The notes: generated from the letters alone by a model not told the origin. Positions 1-13,715 are shown, counted from the first letter of the stretch. The stretch is 64,000 nt of DNA from Arthrobacter sp. JZ12 (GCF_035189165.1 NZ_CP045246.1:1302001-1366000); one strand, 5' to 3'. Program-made: numbers and translations.

Positions 1-1647
1 GGTGGGCCGGGTACGGGTAAGACAGCTGTTGCCCTCCACCGCGCCGCGTACCTCCTCTACACTCACCGCGACCGCCTGAAGTCGGCGGGTGTGCTGCTTG
101 TCGGACCCACCAACGCCTTTATGAAGTACATCGAACGGGTGCTTCCCTCACTGGGTGAGACCGGCGTGGTCATGGCAAGCATCGGCAGCCTGATGCCCGG
201 AATCCAGACCATCCCGGAGCCGGACGAAGCGGTGGCGGAGCTAAAGGGCAGGCTGGACATGGCCGACGTCGTGAAGCGGGCGGTTGCCAATCGCCAGCGG
301 ATTCCGGCGGAGAACCGCAAGCTGAATGTCGAGGGCACCATCCTCACGCTCACTCCCCGGCAGGTGCGGCGCGCCCGTGACCGCGCACGGGCAACCGGCA
401 AGCCGCACAACGAGGCACGGGCCACCTTCGTGAAGATCATGCTCCGTGAGTTGACCGAGCAGCTCACTGAGAAGCTCGAAGCGTCCTCGGGTGCCGGGAA
501 CAACGCTGACCGGTCCTACCTGGCGGAGGATGTGCGCACGTCGCGGGACGTGCGGATTGCGCTGAACCTGGCGTGGATGCCCATGACGCCCGAGAAACTG
601 CTGCGCGACCTCTTTGCCAAACCCGCCCAGCTCGAAGCGGCAGCCGACCACCTTTCCGCTGCCCAGCGCGAACTGCTGTTCCGGCCCGAAGACGCTCCGT
701 GGACGGAGGCCGACGTCCCGCTCCTTGACGAGGCGGCGGAACTGCTCGGCGAGCTGGATGCATCAGCAGGCCGCAGTGCGGCCGAGAAGGAACAGGAACG
801 ACGCCGCGACCTCGCCAACGCCGAGCGCGCACTGGAGAACATGCACGCCACGCTTGCTGATGCCGGCGTCGACGGCGTGTTGAGTGCCGAGGCGCTCGCG
901 GAGCACAACGCGATCGCGGACGTGCGCCTGTCCGCTGCAGAGCGTGCTTCCGCTGACCGCACCTGGGCCTACGGGCACGTTGTCGTCGATGAGGCGCAGG
1001 AACTTTCTCCAATGCAGTGGCGCCTCTTGATGCGCAAATGTCCGCTCAAGTCGTTCACCATCGTCGGCGATATTGCGCAGACCAGTTCCGCGGCAGGCAC
1101 GCACTCCTGGCAGCAGGCGCTCGAACCTTTTGTCGGTGATCGCTGGCAGTTGGAGGAACTGACGGTCAACTACCGCACCCCGGCGCAGATTGCCGAGGCG
1201 GCGGTGCGCATGGCCAACGCGGCCGGGCTAGTGGTTTCTGCGCCCAAGGCGGTCCGCGAGGGCCGGTGGGATCCCGTCATCGACCGGGTTGAGCAGTTGG
1301 AGCCGTCGCTGCTCGCGGTGCTTCCGGAGGAGCTCGAGGCGGTGGCCGGCGGTTTGCTCGCCGTGATCGCACCGGAGCGCATCGTGGATAGCGTGCGTAG
1401 GGCCGTAAGCGCGGTGTACAGCGCGCGGGTTGGCCAGGGCGCCGGAGGCCTGGGACAGGACATTGTGGTTACTACCCCCCGGGAATCCAAGGGTCTTGAG
1501 TTCGACGGCGTCGTAATCCTCGAACCTGCTGAGATGCTTCGGACCGAAGCGGTTCGCGTGGGGGACCTGTATGTCGCGATGACCCGTCCCACCCAGCGCC
1601 TGCGTCTCATCTCCACCGGTGAAATTCCTGAAGGGATTGAGGGCTGA
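1..1647 (+). CDS. HelD/HelR-like superfamily 1 ATPase, 5'-truncated
   Basis: The reading frame is open from base 1, so the N-terminus lies outside the window. It begins with the Walker A motif GGPGTGKTA, and the remaining 548 residues carry SF1 helicase motifs in order: VVVDEAQELS (Walker B) near residue 332, VGDIAQ near 355, TVNYRTPAQIAE near 388, TTPRESKGLEFD near 490 and LYVAMTRPTQRL near the end. A long charged insertion (about residues 80-320) between Walker A and Walker B is typical of HelD-family proteins rather than UvrD or PcrA. HelD proteins release RNA polymerase from stalled or terminated complexes, and the HelR branch protects against rifamycins. It sits just upstream of tyrS and the rRNA operon on the same strand. 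The family assignment is secure; rifamycin protection is not shown by the sequence. Confidence 0.85.
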   Translation, partial: GGPGTGKTAVALHRAAYLLYTHRDRLKSAGVLLVGPTNAFMKYIERVLPSLGETGVVMASIGSLMPGIQTIPEPDEAVAELKGRLDMADVVKRAVANRQRIPAENRKLNVEGTILTLTPRQVRRARDRARATGKPHNEARATFVKIMLRELTEQLTEKLEASSGAGNNADRSYLAEDVRTSRDVRIALNLAWMPMTPEKLLRDLFAKPAQLEAAADHLSAAQRELLFRPEDAPWTEADVPLLDEAAELLGELDASAGRSAAEKEQERRRDLANAERALENMHATLADAGVDGVLSAEALAEHNAIADVRLSAAERASADRTWAYGHVVVDEAQELSPMQWRLLMRKCPLKSFTIVGDIAQTSSAAGTHSWQQALEPFVGDRWQLEELTVNYRTPAQIAEAAVRMANAAGLVVSAPKAVREGRWDPVIDRVEQLEPSLLAVLPEELEAVAGGLLAVIAPERIVDSVRRAVSAVYSARVGQGAGGLGQDIVVTTPRESKGLEFDGVVILEPAEMLRTEAVRVGDLYVAMTRPTQRLRLISTGEIPEGIEG

Positions 1648-1692
1648 TAATTTGATGCAGTGCAACAAGCTACCCAATCCCCGGATACAGCC

Positions 1693-2982
1693 GTGACCGA
1701 ACAGCAGAATGACAGTTCATTCGAGAACCTCTGGCAGGAACTCAAGTGGCGCGGCCTGATCCACGTCTCGACGGATGAAGCGGAGCTGGAGAAGCTCCTC
1801 GCCGGGGACCCAATTACCTACTACTGCGGGTTCGATCCCACTGCACCCAGCCTGCACCTCGGAAACCTCGTGCAGCTGCTGACTCTTCGGCGCCTGCAGC
1901 TGGCCGGGCACAAGCCGATTGCACTGGTGGGCGGTTCCACCGGTCTCGTCGGTGACCCCCGTCCTTCGGCCGAGCGAACCATGAACACCAAGGAGACGGT
2001 CGCCGAATGGGTCGGCTACCTGCAGGGACAGGTGCAGCGCTTCCTCAGCTTCGAGGGTGAGAACGCTGCCCGGATGGTCAACAACCTTGACTGGACCGCG
2101 CCGATGAGCGCAATCGATTTCCTGCGCGACGTCGGCAAGCACTTCCGCGTGGGCACCATGGTCAAGAAGGAGACGGTCGCCAAGCGCCTGAACTCCGACG
2201 AGGGCATCAGCTACGCGGAATTCAGCTACCAGGTTCTGCAGGGAATGGATTACCTGCATCTCTTCCGCGATCATGGCTGCGTCCTGCAGACCGGTGGGTC
2301 CGACCAGTGGGGCAACCTGACCAGCGGGACAGAGCTCATCCGTAAAGTGGAGGGCAAGGGCGTCCACGCGATCGGTACACCACTGATCACCAATTCGGAC
2401 GGCACCAAGTTCGGCAAGAGCGAAGGCAACGCCGTCTGGCTCGACCCGGCTATGACCACTCCGTACGCCATGTACCAGTTCTGGCTGAACACTTCCGATG
2501 CCGATGTAATTGACCGGCTGAAGGTTTTCACGTTCCGCACGCGGGCCGAGATCGACGAACTTGCTGAAGCAGTGGCAGGCCGGCCGCACCTTCGCGAGGC
2601 CCAGCGCGCGCTGGCTTTCGACGTCACCTCCCTGGTGCACAGCGTTGACGCCACGGAGAAGGTCATCGCTGCATCGGCTGCCCTGTTCGGCCAGGGCGAC
2701 CTGGCCGCGCTCGACGAAGGCACCCTTCGCGCCGCAACCGCGGAGCTGCCCTCCGCAAAGGTCGACGGCGGCGGACTGGGGATCGTCGACTTGATGGTTG
2801 CCAGCGGGCTTGCGCCTAGCAACTCGGCTGCCCGCCGAACCATCGCGGAAGGCGGAGCCTACGTGAACAACGAGAAGGTGTCGGATCCCGATACCGTTGT
2901 TGCCGCCGAGCAGCTCCTCCATGGCCGGTTCCTGCTGCTCCGGCGCGGAAAACGGACCCTCGCGACCGTCGAAGTGGGATAG
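1693..2982 (+). CDS. tyrS: Tyrosyl-tRNA synthetase
   Basis: This class I aminoacyl-tRNA synthetase charges tRNA-Tyr in the cytoplasm. The Rossmann catalytic domain shows YYCGFDPTAPSLHLGN, which contains the HIGH-like HLGN, and the KMSKS-like loop is KFGKSEGN. The C-terminal S4 RNA-binding domain is visible around GLAPSNSAARRTIAEGGAYVNN. At 429 residues the length is normal for bacterial TyrS. The frame can be extended upstream to a GTG at 1660. I chose GTG 1693 because it gives the short N-terminus (MTEQQ...) usual for TyrS; neither start has a good ribosome binding site. In mycobacteria tyrS also precedes the Rv1691-tlyA-recN cluster; here the rRNA operon lies between them. Confidence 0.95.
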   Translation: MTEQQNDSSFENLWQELKWRGLIHVSTDEAELEKLLAGDPITYYCGFDPTAPSLHLGNLVQLLTLRRLQLAGHKPIALVGGSTGLVGDPRPSAERTMNTKETVAEWVGYLQGQVQRFLSFEGENAARMVNNLDWTAPMSAIDFLRDVGKHFRVGTMVKKETVAKRLNSDEGISYAEFSYQVLQGMDYLHLFRDHGCVLQTGGSDQWGNLTSGTELIRKVEGKGVHAIGTPLITNSDGTKFGKSEGNAVWLDPAMTTPYAMYQFWLNTSDADVIDRLKVFTFRTRAEIDELAEAVAGRPHLREAQRALAFDVTSLVHSVDATEKVIAASAALFGQGDLAALDEGTLRAATAELPSAKVDGGGLGIVDLMVASGLAPSNSAARRTIAEGGAYVNNEKVSDPDTVVAAEQLLHGRFLLLRRGKRTLATVEVG

Positions 2983-3007
2983 TTTCCAAAGCTGGTTCGA
3001 AGTCGAT

Positions 3008-3036
3008 TTGCGTTGGCCATCGAGCCGGTGTAATGT
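3008..3036 (+). promoter_or_regulatory. Putative rRNA promoter P1
   Basis: TTGCGT (3008-3013) is separated by 17 bases from TAATGT (3031-3036). This fits a housekeeping sigma promoter 25 bases after the tyrS stop. It is assigned by eye, without transcript data. Confidence 0.5.
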
Positions 3037-3215
3037 TTTCTGAGTCGCCGCGGCCGGGACAACGAACTGAAAGTTCGAAAAGCCTGGCAAGAGCGACACA
3101 CTCCCTCCAAAAATCTGAGTGGTACGGACGCGCACTGAATGTGCAAGTTCAAGCCAGGCGGTTTGTGGTGGGCGGATTCGGATTCTTTGGTCGAATTTCC
3201 GCCGAAAAAGCGGAT

Positions 3216-3245
3216 TTGACAAGAAGAAATCGGATCAAATAGATT
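3216..3245 (+). promoter_or_regulatory. Putative rRNA promoter P2
   Basis: A consensus -35 TTGACA (3216-3221) is separated by 18 bases from TAGATT (3240-3245). The surrounding DNA is AT-rich compared with the rest of the window, as expected for a strong rRNA promoter. Transcription would begin near 3252, about 215 bases before mature 16S. Confidence 0.65.
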
Positions 3246-3465
3246 TGAAATGTCGCAGCACGGAAATGTAAATACAAATACAAATTACGTGAATTGCTTC
3301 TGTTGTTTGAGAACTCAATAGTGTGCCATGTTTGTTGATACCGATTTTTTGATTGGTTGATTGCTGGTCATCCTGCCCCTGTGGGGTGGCTGGTTTTTAG
3401 CTGGTTTCGAATTTTGTGCAGCATGGGCCTTCTTTTTCCGGGGGTTTGTGTTGTGTCTGTATTTT

Positions 3466-8597
<5,132 letters not shown>

Positions 8598-8785
8598 CAC
8601 ACAAACCCCCCCACCACTGGTGGGAACACGGGGTGCTACGCGTCCACTATGCGGTTCCCAACCAACAACCCCCAGGTAGTTGGGGAACCACACACAACTG
8701 AATACAGGTTAGTCATAACCACGAAGTTGTAACCACAAGACTTCCCACCCCACACACCAACACGTGTTCGGGGGCGGGTAACAGG
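8598..8785 (+). other. 23S-5S spacer
   Basis: This 188-base spacer has no tRNA. Its first half contains the 3' arm of the 23S processing stem (8639-8671). It also holds the small hairpin CCACCACTGGTGG. Confidence 0.75.
8639..8671 (+). other. 3' arm of the pre-23S processing stem
   Basis: This arm is complementary to 5355-5387 in the 16S-23S spacer over 33 bases. It lies about 40 bases after the mature 23S end, matching the position of its partner about 70 bases before the 5' end. Confidence 0.75.
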
Positions 8786-8905
8786 GTTACGGCGGTCATA
8801 GCGTGGGGGAAACGCCCGGTCCCATTCCGAACCCGGAAGCTAAGACCCACAGCGCCGATGGTACTGCACCCGAGAGAGTGTGGGAGAGTAGGACACCGCC
8901 GGACA
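8786..8905 (+). rRNA. rrf: 5S ribosomal RNA
   Basis: The sequence starts GTTACGGCGGTCATAGCG, contains CCCGGTCCCATTCCGAACCCGGAAGCTAAG, a characteristic 5S segment covering loop B to loop C, and ends in ACACCGCCGGAC. The two ends pair to form helix I. The length is about 120 bases; exact ends are estimates within a few bases. Confidence 0.95.
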
Positions 8906-8914
8906 ACATTTAGC

Positions 8915-8948
8915 ACTGAGGCTCCGACAGCATGGTCGGAGCCTCAGT
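8915..8948 (+). terminator. rRNA operon terminator hairpin
   Basis: A perfect 14-bp stem (8915-8928 with 8935-8948) encloses a 6-base loop about 10 bases after 5S. It is followed by CATTTAAC and not a long T run, as is common in high-GC actinobacteria. Confidence 0.85.
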
Positions 8949-8961
8949 CATTTAACGGAAA

Positions 8962-8990
8962 CTGCCTCCAAGGCCCGGCCTACCTACAAT
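8962..8990 (+). promoter_or_regulatory. Putative promoter of the tlyA-recN-xerD cluster
   Basis: CTGCCT (8962-8967) is 17 bases from TACAAT (8985-8990). It lies directly after the rRNA terminator and before the first gene of the cluster. The -10 is good and the -35 weak. Confidence 0.45.
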
Positions 8991-9087
8991 GGAAGGTCAT
9001 GGAGTCCATCGAGACTCCCGATAGATGAACAGCGAAGAGCGCCCTGCCACCGTCAGGTCAGCTCATGACGAGAGGAATATTGCTGCC

Positions 9088-10698
9088 ATGGCTGACAAGG
9101 AACCCAATCGCGGTAAGCGCGAGGATCGCCAGGACGGCTGGCGCCGCAACTCGTCAGGCACTGAAGCGCGGAACTCGGCTGGTGGAGGTCGTCGCTACGA
9201 CGGCGACCGGTCCGAGCGGACTTCCGGTACGCCGCGCAATGGTAGCCAGCGCCGCGAAGGCGGGTTCTCACGTGATCGAGATGAGCGCCGTGAGGGTGGT
9301 TTCTCGCGTGAGGGCGGTCAGCGTCGTGAGGGTGGTTTCTCGCGTAATCGTGGTGGGCGTCGTGAGGGTGGTTTCTCGCGTGATCGTGGTGAGCGCCGTG
9401 AGGGTGGTCCCCGTCGTGAGGGTGGTTTTTCCCGTGAGGGCGGTCAGCGTCGTGAGGGTGGTTTCTCCCGTGAGGGCGGTCAGCGTCGTGAGGGTGGTTT
9501 CTCCCGTGAGGGCGGTCAGCGTCGTGAGGGTGGTTATTCCGGCGACCGTGGTGAGCGCCGTGAGGGCTATTCCCGCGATCGTGGTGAGCGCCGTGAGGGT
9601 GGTCCCCGTCGTGAGGGCGGTTTCTCCCGTGAGGGCGGCTTCTCTCGGGATCGTGGTCCCCGTCGTGAGGGCGGTTTCTCGCGGGATAGTGGTGAGCGCC
9701 GTGAGGGTGGCTTTACGCGTGAGGGCGGTCAGCGTCGTGAGGGCGGTTTCTCGCGTGAGGGCGGTTCTCGCCGCGATGACCGCCGCTCATTCGACCGGCC
9801 GGAGCGTTCCGGCAATGACGCTGGCCGGGGTGAGGGCCAGTTCGCTCGCCCGCACAACGCCCGCGACCTGCGCAGTGCCAACCGGCCCGACCGTGAGCGT
9901 TCTCCCGAGATCGATGAGGACGTCACCGGAAACGAGTTGGACAAGGCAGCCCGTGCGGAGGTGCGCAATCTCGAGGAGCGTAGCTCCCTCTGGGTAGCCA
10001 AGCACCTCGTAATGGCCGGACGCCTCATCGATGACGAGCCTGAGCTCGCTTTCCAGCACGCCCTGGCGGCCAGCCGTCGAGGCGGCCGTCTGGCCGTCGT
10101 CCGTGAAGCAGTTGGCCTCACAGCGTACGCGGCCGGCCACTACGGTGAAGCGCTCCGCGAGTTCCGCACCTACCGGCGTATCAGCGGGTCCAACGCGCAC
10201 CTGCCGGTCATGGCTGACTGCGAGCGTGGCCTGGGGCGGCCCGACCGTGCCCTGGACCTCGTCCGGTCGGAAGATGCTTCGAGCCTGGACACCGCCGGCA
10301 AGGTTGAACTGGCGATGGTCGAGTCCGGCGCACGCACTGACCTCGGACAGCTCGATGCCGCCGTCGCCGCCCTCGAAATCCCGCAGCTCAACAAGAACCG
10401 TGCGTTCAGCTACAGCCCGCGCCTGTTCCGTGCCTACGCAGACGCCCTCGAAGCCGTCGGACGGTCAGAGGAAGCCGAATCGTGGCGTCGGCAGGCAGAC
10501 GTAGCCGAGAACGCCCTCGGAACGGGAGCCTTCGCCGAGCCGGACATCATTGATCTGGTCGGCGATGAGGACGAGGCCGTCGGACAGGACCGGAATGCGG
10601 CGCGCGGAACCATAGAGAGCGTCTCCGCTGCGACGGAACCGGCCCGGGAAGAGTCGGACACCGCCGATGCAAAGGAGACGCGTGACGACGGGAAGTGA
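9088..10698 (+). CDS. Arg/Gly-repeat protein with helical C-terminal domain (Rv1691-like)
   Basis: This 536-residue protein has two parts. From about residue 55 to 230 it is an extremely basic, low-complexity array built on a 12-residue unit RREGGFSRxxGx (variants end in GQ, GE, GP or GS), rich in Arg, Gly and Glu and predicted to be disordered. The last 230 residues are ordinary, with an alpha-helical TPR-like look (LAFQHALAASRRGGRLAVVREA, then YGEALREFRTYRRISG), followed by an acidic tail. Its place before the HAD phosphatase and tlyA matches mycobacterial Rv1691, a TPR-like protein of unknown role. ATG 9088 is chosen over the in-frame ATG 9025 because GAGAGGAA precedes it by about 11 bases. 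RGG-like arrays usually bind RNA; that role here is inference. Confidence 0.85.
   Translation: MADKEPNRGKREDRQDGWRRNSSGTEARNSAGGGRRYDGDRSERTSGTPRNGSQRREGGFSRDRDERREGGFSREGGQRREGGFSRNRGGRREGGFSRDRGERREGGPRREGGFSREGGQRREGGFSREGGQRREGGFSREGGQRREGGYSGDRGERREGYSRDRGERREGGPRREGGFSREGGFSRDRGPRREGGFSRDSGERREGGFTREGGQRREGGFSREGGSRRDDRRSFDRPERSGNDAGRGEGQFARPHNARDLRSANRPDRERSPEIDEDVTGNELDKAARAEVRNLEERSSLWVAKHLVMAGRLIDDEPELAFQHALAASRRGGRLAVVREAVGLTAYAAGHYGEALREFRTYRRISGSNAHLPVMADCERGLGRPDRALDLVRSEDASSLDTAGKVELAMVESGARTDLGQLDAAVAALEIPQLNKNRAFSYSPRLFRAYADALEAVGRSEEAESWRRQADVAENALGTGAFAEPDIIDLVGDEDEAVGQDRNAARGTIESVSAATEPAREESDTADAKETRDDGK
9250..9780 (+). repeat. Coding tandem repeats of about 36 bases
   Basis: About a dozen imperfect copies of the 36-base unit encoding RREGGFSRxxGx lie head to tail. 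Copies between about 9436 and 9540 are nearly identical in DNA, so this is recent duplication and not only amino-acid bias. The array also opens a false reading frame one base over. Confidence 0.9.
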
Positions 10699-10702
10699 CG
10701 TG

Positions 10703-11704
10703 ATGACCGCGCTGGTCGCCCAGTACGGGGCGGTTCTGGCGGACCTCGACGGCGTGGTGTACGCCGGCCCATCCGCTATCCCGGGAGCTACCGAGGCACT
10801 CGAGCGGCTCGCCAGCGAGGGAGTGGCTCTCGCCTACATCACCAACAACGCCTCCCGGTCCTCAGCGGAGGTCGCAGCTCACCTGAGGGAACTAGGTGCT
10901 CCCGCTACCGCCGGACAGGTCTTCGGCTCCGCGCTGGCCGGGGCCGAGCTGCTCGCAGCACAGGTGCCACCGGGTTCCACCGTGCTGGTGACGGGCAGTG
11001 CCGTCCTGGCCCAGCACGTCGCCGAGCAGGGACTGGTACCGGTGACCACTGCAGGTCCGGTTCCGGATGCGGTCATTCAGGGCTTCGACCCATCGCTGGG
11101 TTGGAAGGACCTGGCTGAAGCGGCGTACGCCGTTGCTGGCGGGGCAGTCTGGGTAGCCACCAACACCGACATGTCCATTCCGCAGGCGCGCGGTATCGCC
11201 CCCGGTAACGGCTCCCTTGTGGCAGCAGTGAGCGCTGCCACCGGCAAGCGTCCGCTCGTAGCCGGCAAACCGGAGGCACAGCTATTTACGACGGCGGCGA
11301 ACCACCTCGGCGTCGACACCGCCCTCGTCGTGGGCGACAGGTTGGACACCGACATCCTTGGTGGGAATCGGGCGGGCATGGCGACGGCCCTGGTCCTGAC
11401 GGGCGTCGATACGGTCCAGACGGCACTGGCCGCCGTCACGGATGAGCGTCCCACCTACCTGCTCGAGAACCTCGAGCAGCTCCATCTTCCATATCCGGAC
11501 ATCACCGAACAGGGCGGAACCTTCACCTGCGGTTCGTCCCAGGCTACCGTCCTGGACGGTGTCCTGGTCATGAGCGGCGGGCAGGACAACCTGGACACCT
11601 GGCGCGCAGGCTGCGCCGCGTGGTGGACGGCAACGCCCCAGCAGGAAGCGGCCGCGATGCCGACCATCAGGTTCACCAACGAGGAACAGAACCAGAAGGG
11701 GTGA
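10703..11704 (+). CDS. HAD-family phosphatase (subclass IIA)
   Basis: This 333-residue protein has the HAD signature at the N-terminus, LADLDGVVYAG, whose first Asp is the nucleophile and second the acid/base. TNNASRS follows (motif II), then a C2-type cap, and near the C-terminus VVGDRLDTDILGGNRAGM holds the metal-binding acidic residues. It belongs to the NagD/4-nitrophenylphosphatase group. By position it matches mycobacterial Rv1692, described as a glycerol-3-phosphate phosphatase; the substrate here is inferred. The C-terminus extends beyond the HAD fold by about 70 residues. ATG 10703 lies 7 bases after GGAAG and 4 bases after the previous stop. Confidence 0.88.
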   Translation: MTALVAQYGAVLADLDGVVYAGPSAIPGATEALERLASEGVALAYITNNASRSSAEVAAHLRELGAPATAGQVFGSALAGAELLAAQVPPGSTVLVTGSAVLAQHVAEQGLVPVTTAGPVPDAVIQGFDPSLGWKDLAEAAYAVAGGAVWVATNTDMSIPQARGIAPGNGSLVAAVSAATGKRPLVAGKPEAQLFTTAANHLGVDTALVVGDRLDTDILGGNRAGMATALVLTGVDTVQTALAAVTDERPTYLLENLEQLHLPYPDITEQGGTFTCGSSQATVLDGVLVMSGGQDNLDTWRAGCAAWWTATPQQEAAAMPTIRFTNEEQNQKG

Positions 11705-11709
11705 ATCGC

Positions 11710-11925
11710 ATGGAAGGTACAGAATCCTCTCCAGCTGAGCGGGCGTCGCTTCCGGTCACGGAGCCGGTAAACTTTCCGGCCATTGAGCCAACTTCTGATC
11801 AGTCAGTGGACCATGTGCTCGATGCACTTTCCTCCATTCCAGGGATGGCTGAGCCCGAACAGGTCGGCGTCTATGAACGCTTGCACGATGAGCTTTTCGC
11901 GGAGCTCAATGCGGAGCAGGACTGA
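11710..11925 (+). CDS. Small conserved protein (Rv1693-like), unknown function
   Basis: This acidic protein of 71 residues ends in VYERLHDELFAELNAEQD, a predicted amphipathic helix. I recognise no domain. It sits between the HAD phosphatase and tlyA, where mycobacteria also have a very small gene (Rv1693), and this synteny is the main reason to believe it. ATG 11710 follows AGAAGGGG by 8 bases. A GTG at 11701 overlaps the previous stop as GTGA and is an alternative start. The tlyA start follows its stop by 2 bases, so translational coupling is likely. Confidence 0.7.
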   Translation: MEGTESSPAERASLPVTEPVNFPAIEPTSDQSVDHVLDALSSIPGMAEPEQVGVYERLHDELFAELNAEQD

Positions 11926-11927
11926 CG

Positions 11928-12758
11928 GTGGCGCGCCTTGACCAGGCCATGGTGTCCCGCGGACTCGCCCGTTCCCGCTCCCACGCAGCGCAGCTGATTG
12001 CTGAAGGGCGCGTGCTCAGGAACGGACACGTCCTGAACAAAGCCTCGGCCACGATCGCGGACTCCGACCACCTGGTGCTCCAGGAGAGCGAGCGTCCCGA
12101 CTATCTCAGTCGTGCCGGGCACAAGCTTGACGGTGCCCTCACCGCGTTCCCCGAGGTGGCCGTCCTCGGCAAGCGATGCCTCGACGCCGGGGCCTCAACC
12201 GGAGGCTTCACCGACGTATTGCTCCGCCGCGGCGCGGCTGAGGTGGTGGCGGTGGATGTGGGTCACGGACAGCTTGTGGACCAGCTCCGCAACGATCCCC
12301 GGGTACTTGTCCATGAAGGACTGAACGTGCGCTTTCTCGATCCCGAAACCATCGGCGGGCAGGTCGACCTGACCGTCGCGGACCTCTCCTTCATTTCACT
12401 GACCCTCGTCATGGAACCGTTGGCGCGGGCAACGCGAAGCGGCGGCGACCTGGTCCTGATGGTCAAGCCCCAGTTCGAGGTGGGCAAGAGCGCACTCAGC
12501 CGCACCGGTGTGGTGACTGACGAGACGCAGCGGCGCGACGCCGTCGTCGGGGTGGTTGCCTCCGCGCTGAAAGCGGGCCTTGAGATCCAGGGCATCGCGC
12601 GCAGTCCACTGCCTGGACAGAATGGCAATGTCGAGTTCTTCGTGTGGATAAGAGTGCCTGACGGCGCTCCGGTGCCTAGGATCGTGGGGGAGGCAGCGCG
12701 GCTTGCGCATGACGCCGTGACCGGCAGCCCTGCCTTCGCGGCCAACCGCGGTGCCTGA
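11928..12758 (+). CDS. tlyA: TlyA-type rRNA 2'-O-methyltransferase
   Basis: At 276 residues this has the usual TlyA architecture. An N-terminal S4 RNA-binding domain (ARLDQAMVSRGLARSRSHAAQLI, residues 2-65) is joined by YLSRAGHKLDGAL to an FtsJ-like methyltransferase whose SAM site is LDAGASTGGFTDVLL and whose later motifs are VDLTVADLSFISL and VLMVKPQFE. In Mycobacterium, TlyA methylates C1409 of 16S and C1920 of 23S rRNA and so makes ribosomes sensitive to capreomycin; both rRNAs are encoded a few kilobases upstream here. It starts at GTG 11928, 2 bases after the preceding stop, and is followed by nadK. Confidence 0.95.
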   Translation: MARLDQAMVSRGLARSRSHAAQLIAEGRVLRNGHVLNKASATIADSDHLVLQESERPDYLSRAGHKLDGALTAFPEVAVLGKRCLDAGASTGGFTDVLLRRGAAEVVAVDVGHGQLVDQLRNDPRVLVHEGLNVRFLDPETIGGQVDLTVADLSFISLTLVMEPLARATRSGGDLVLMVKPQFEVGKSALSRTGVVTDETQRRDAVVGVVASALKAGLEIQGIARSPLPGQNGNVEFFVWIRVPDGAPVPRIVGEAARLAHDAVTGSPAFAANRGA

Positions 12759-12788
12759 GGCCATCTTCACCTGATACAACGGAGCGTG

Positions 12789-13715
12789 ATGAGAAGACGC
12801 ATACTGGTACTCGCCCACACCGGCCGCCACGATGCCATGGCCGCCGCGCAAGAGGCCTGTACCCGCCTGCACGCCGCCGGCCTGTCGCCGGTCATGCGGG
12901 CGGAGGAGCTCCGTGACATCCAGGCCGAGTACGGAATGCTCGCCGCTCCCACCGAAACCCTGGGCACGGATGTCGCGCTGAACGACATTGAGCTGGGCAT
13001 GGTGCTCGGCGGCGATGGCACAATCCTGCGCGCCGCCGAACTAGTCCGGGGAACCGACGTTCCCCTCCTCGGCGTGAACCTTGGCCACGTCGGTTTCTTA
13101 GCCGAGAGCGAGCGGGCGGATCTCGCCGAGGCGGTCCGTTGGGTGGTGGATCGGGACTACTCGGTCGAGGAGCGGATGGCCATCGACGTGCAGGTGTGGC
13201 GCGGAGACCAGCTCACTGCCCAGACGTGGGCGCTCAACGAGGCAGCAATCGAGAAGGCCAACCGCGAGCGGATGATCGAAGTCGTTCTCGAGGTGGACGG
13301 CCGACCGGTCAGTTCCTTCGGTTGTGACGGCGTCGTGCTCGCCACGCCGACAGGATCCACTGCCTACGCGTTCTCATCGGGCGGGCCCGTCGTCTGGCCG
13401 GAGGTCGAAGCGCTCCTGGTCGCACCGATCAGCGCGCACGCCCTCTTCGCCAAACCGCTCGTGGTCGCGCCGACGTCGCTGCTTGCGGTTGAGATCCTGA
13501 CCCGCACCGACGCTTCGGGCGTGCTGTGGTGCGACGGCCGCCGCACCGTGGACCTGCCGCCCGGCGCACGCGTGGAAGCCACGCGCTCACGGATCCCCGT
13601 TCGCCTTGCCCGCACGCATCAGACCCCCTTCTCCGAGCGGCTGGTCCGCAAATTTCAGCTGCCCACCCAGGGCTGGCGTGGTCCGGTGACCCACGACGCG
13701 GAGGTCGCCAAATGA
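12789..13715 (+). CDS. nadK: NAD kinase
   Basis: This 308-residue enzyme phosphorylates NAD to NADP. The catalytic GGDGT is at residues 74-78 in MVLGGDGTILRAAEL, followed by GVNLGHVGFLAE, and the NAD-binding conserved segment is CDGVVLATPTGSTAYAFSSGG. ATG 12789 is preferred over the adjacent GTG 12786 because GGAG at 12781 is too close to the latter. The stop overlaps the recN start as ATGA. The tlyA-nadK-recN order is conserved across actinobacteria. Confidence 0.95.
   Translation: MRRRILVLAHTGRHDAMAAAQEACTRLHAAGLSPVMRAEELRDIQAEYGMLAAPTETLGTDVALNDIELGMVLGGDGTILRAAELVRGTDVPLLGVNLGHVGFLAESERADLAEAVRWVVDRDYSVEERMAIDVQVWRGDQLTAQTWALNEAAIEKANRERMIEVVLEVDGRPVSSFGCDGVVLATPTGSTAYAFSSGGPVVWPEVEALLVAPISAHALFAKPLVVAPTSLLAVEILTRTDASGVLWCDGRRTVDLPPGARVEATRSRIPVRLARTHQTPFSERLVRKFQLPTQGWRGPVTHDAEVAK

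Larger units (their letters stand above)
2983..3465 (+). promoter_or_regulatory. rRNA operon promoter and leader region
   Basis: This is a 483-base AT-richer stretch without a credible gene. It holds two promoter-like elements (given separately) and the leader element TTGTTTGAGAACTCAATAG at about 3303-3321. A near-copy, TTGTTTGAGAACTGCATAG, recurs before 23S at about 5362-5380. In actinobacteria such elements precede 16S and 23S and are associated with rRNA antitermination and processing. A T-rich run occurs just before the 16S 5' end. Confidence 0.8.

Noticed and set aside
1717..3222. Long minus-strand frame of 501 codons opposite tyrS
   Set aside because: It is a GC-rich antisense shadow; tyrS on the plus strand has all catalytic motifs.
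9250..9780. Regular repeats that might suggest a CRISPR array
   Set aside because: Units are contiguous, coding and lack unique spacers.
9065..9997. Plus-strand frame rich in Val, Arg and Ser overlapping the repeat protein
   Set aside because: It is the same 36-base repeat read one base over; the RREGGFSR frame continues into a normal domain.
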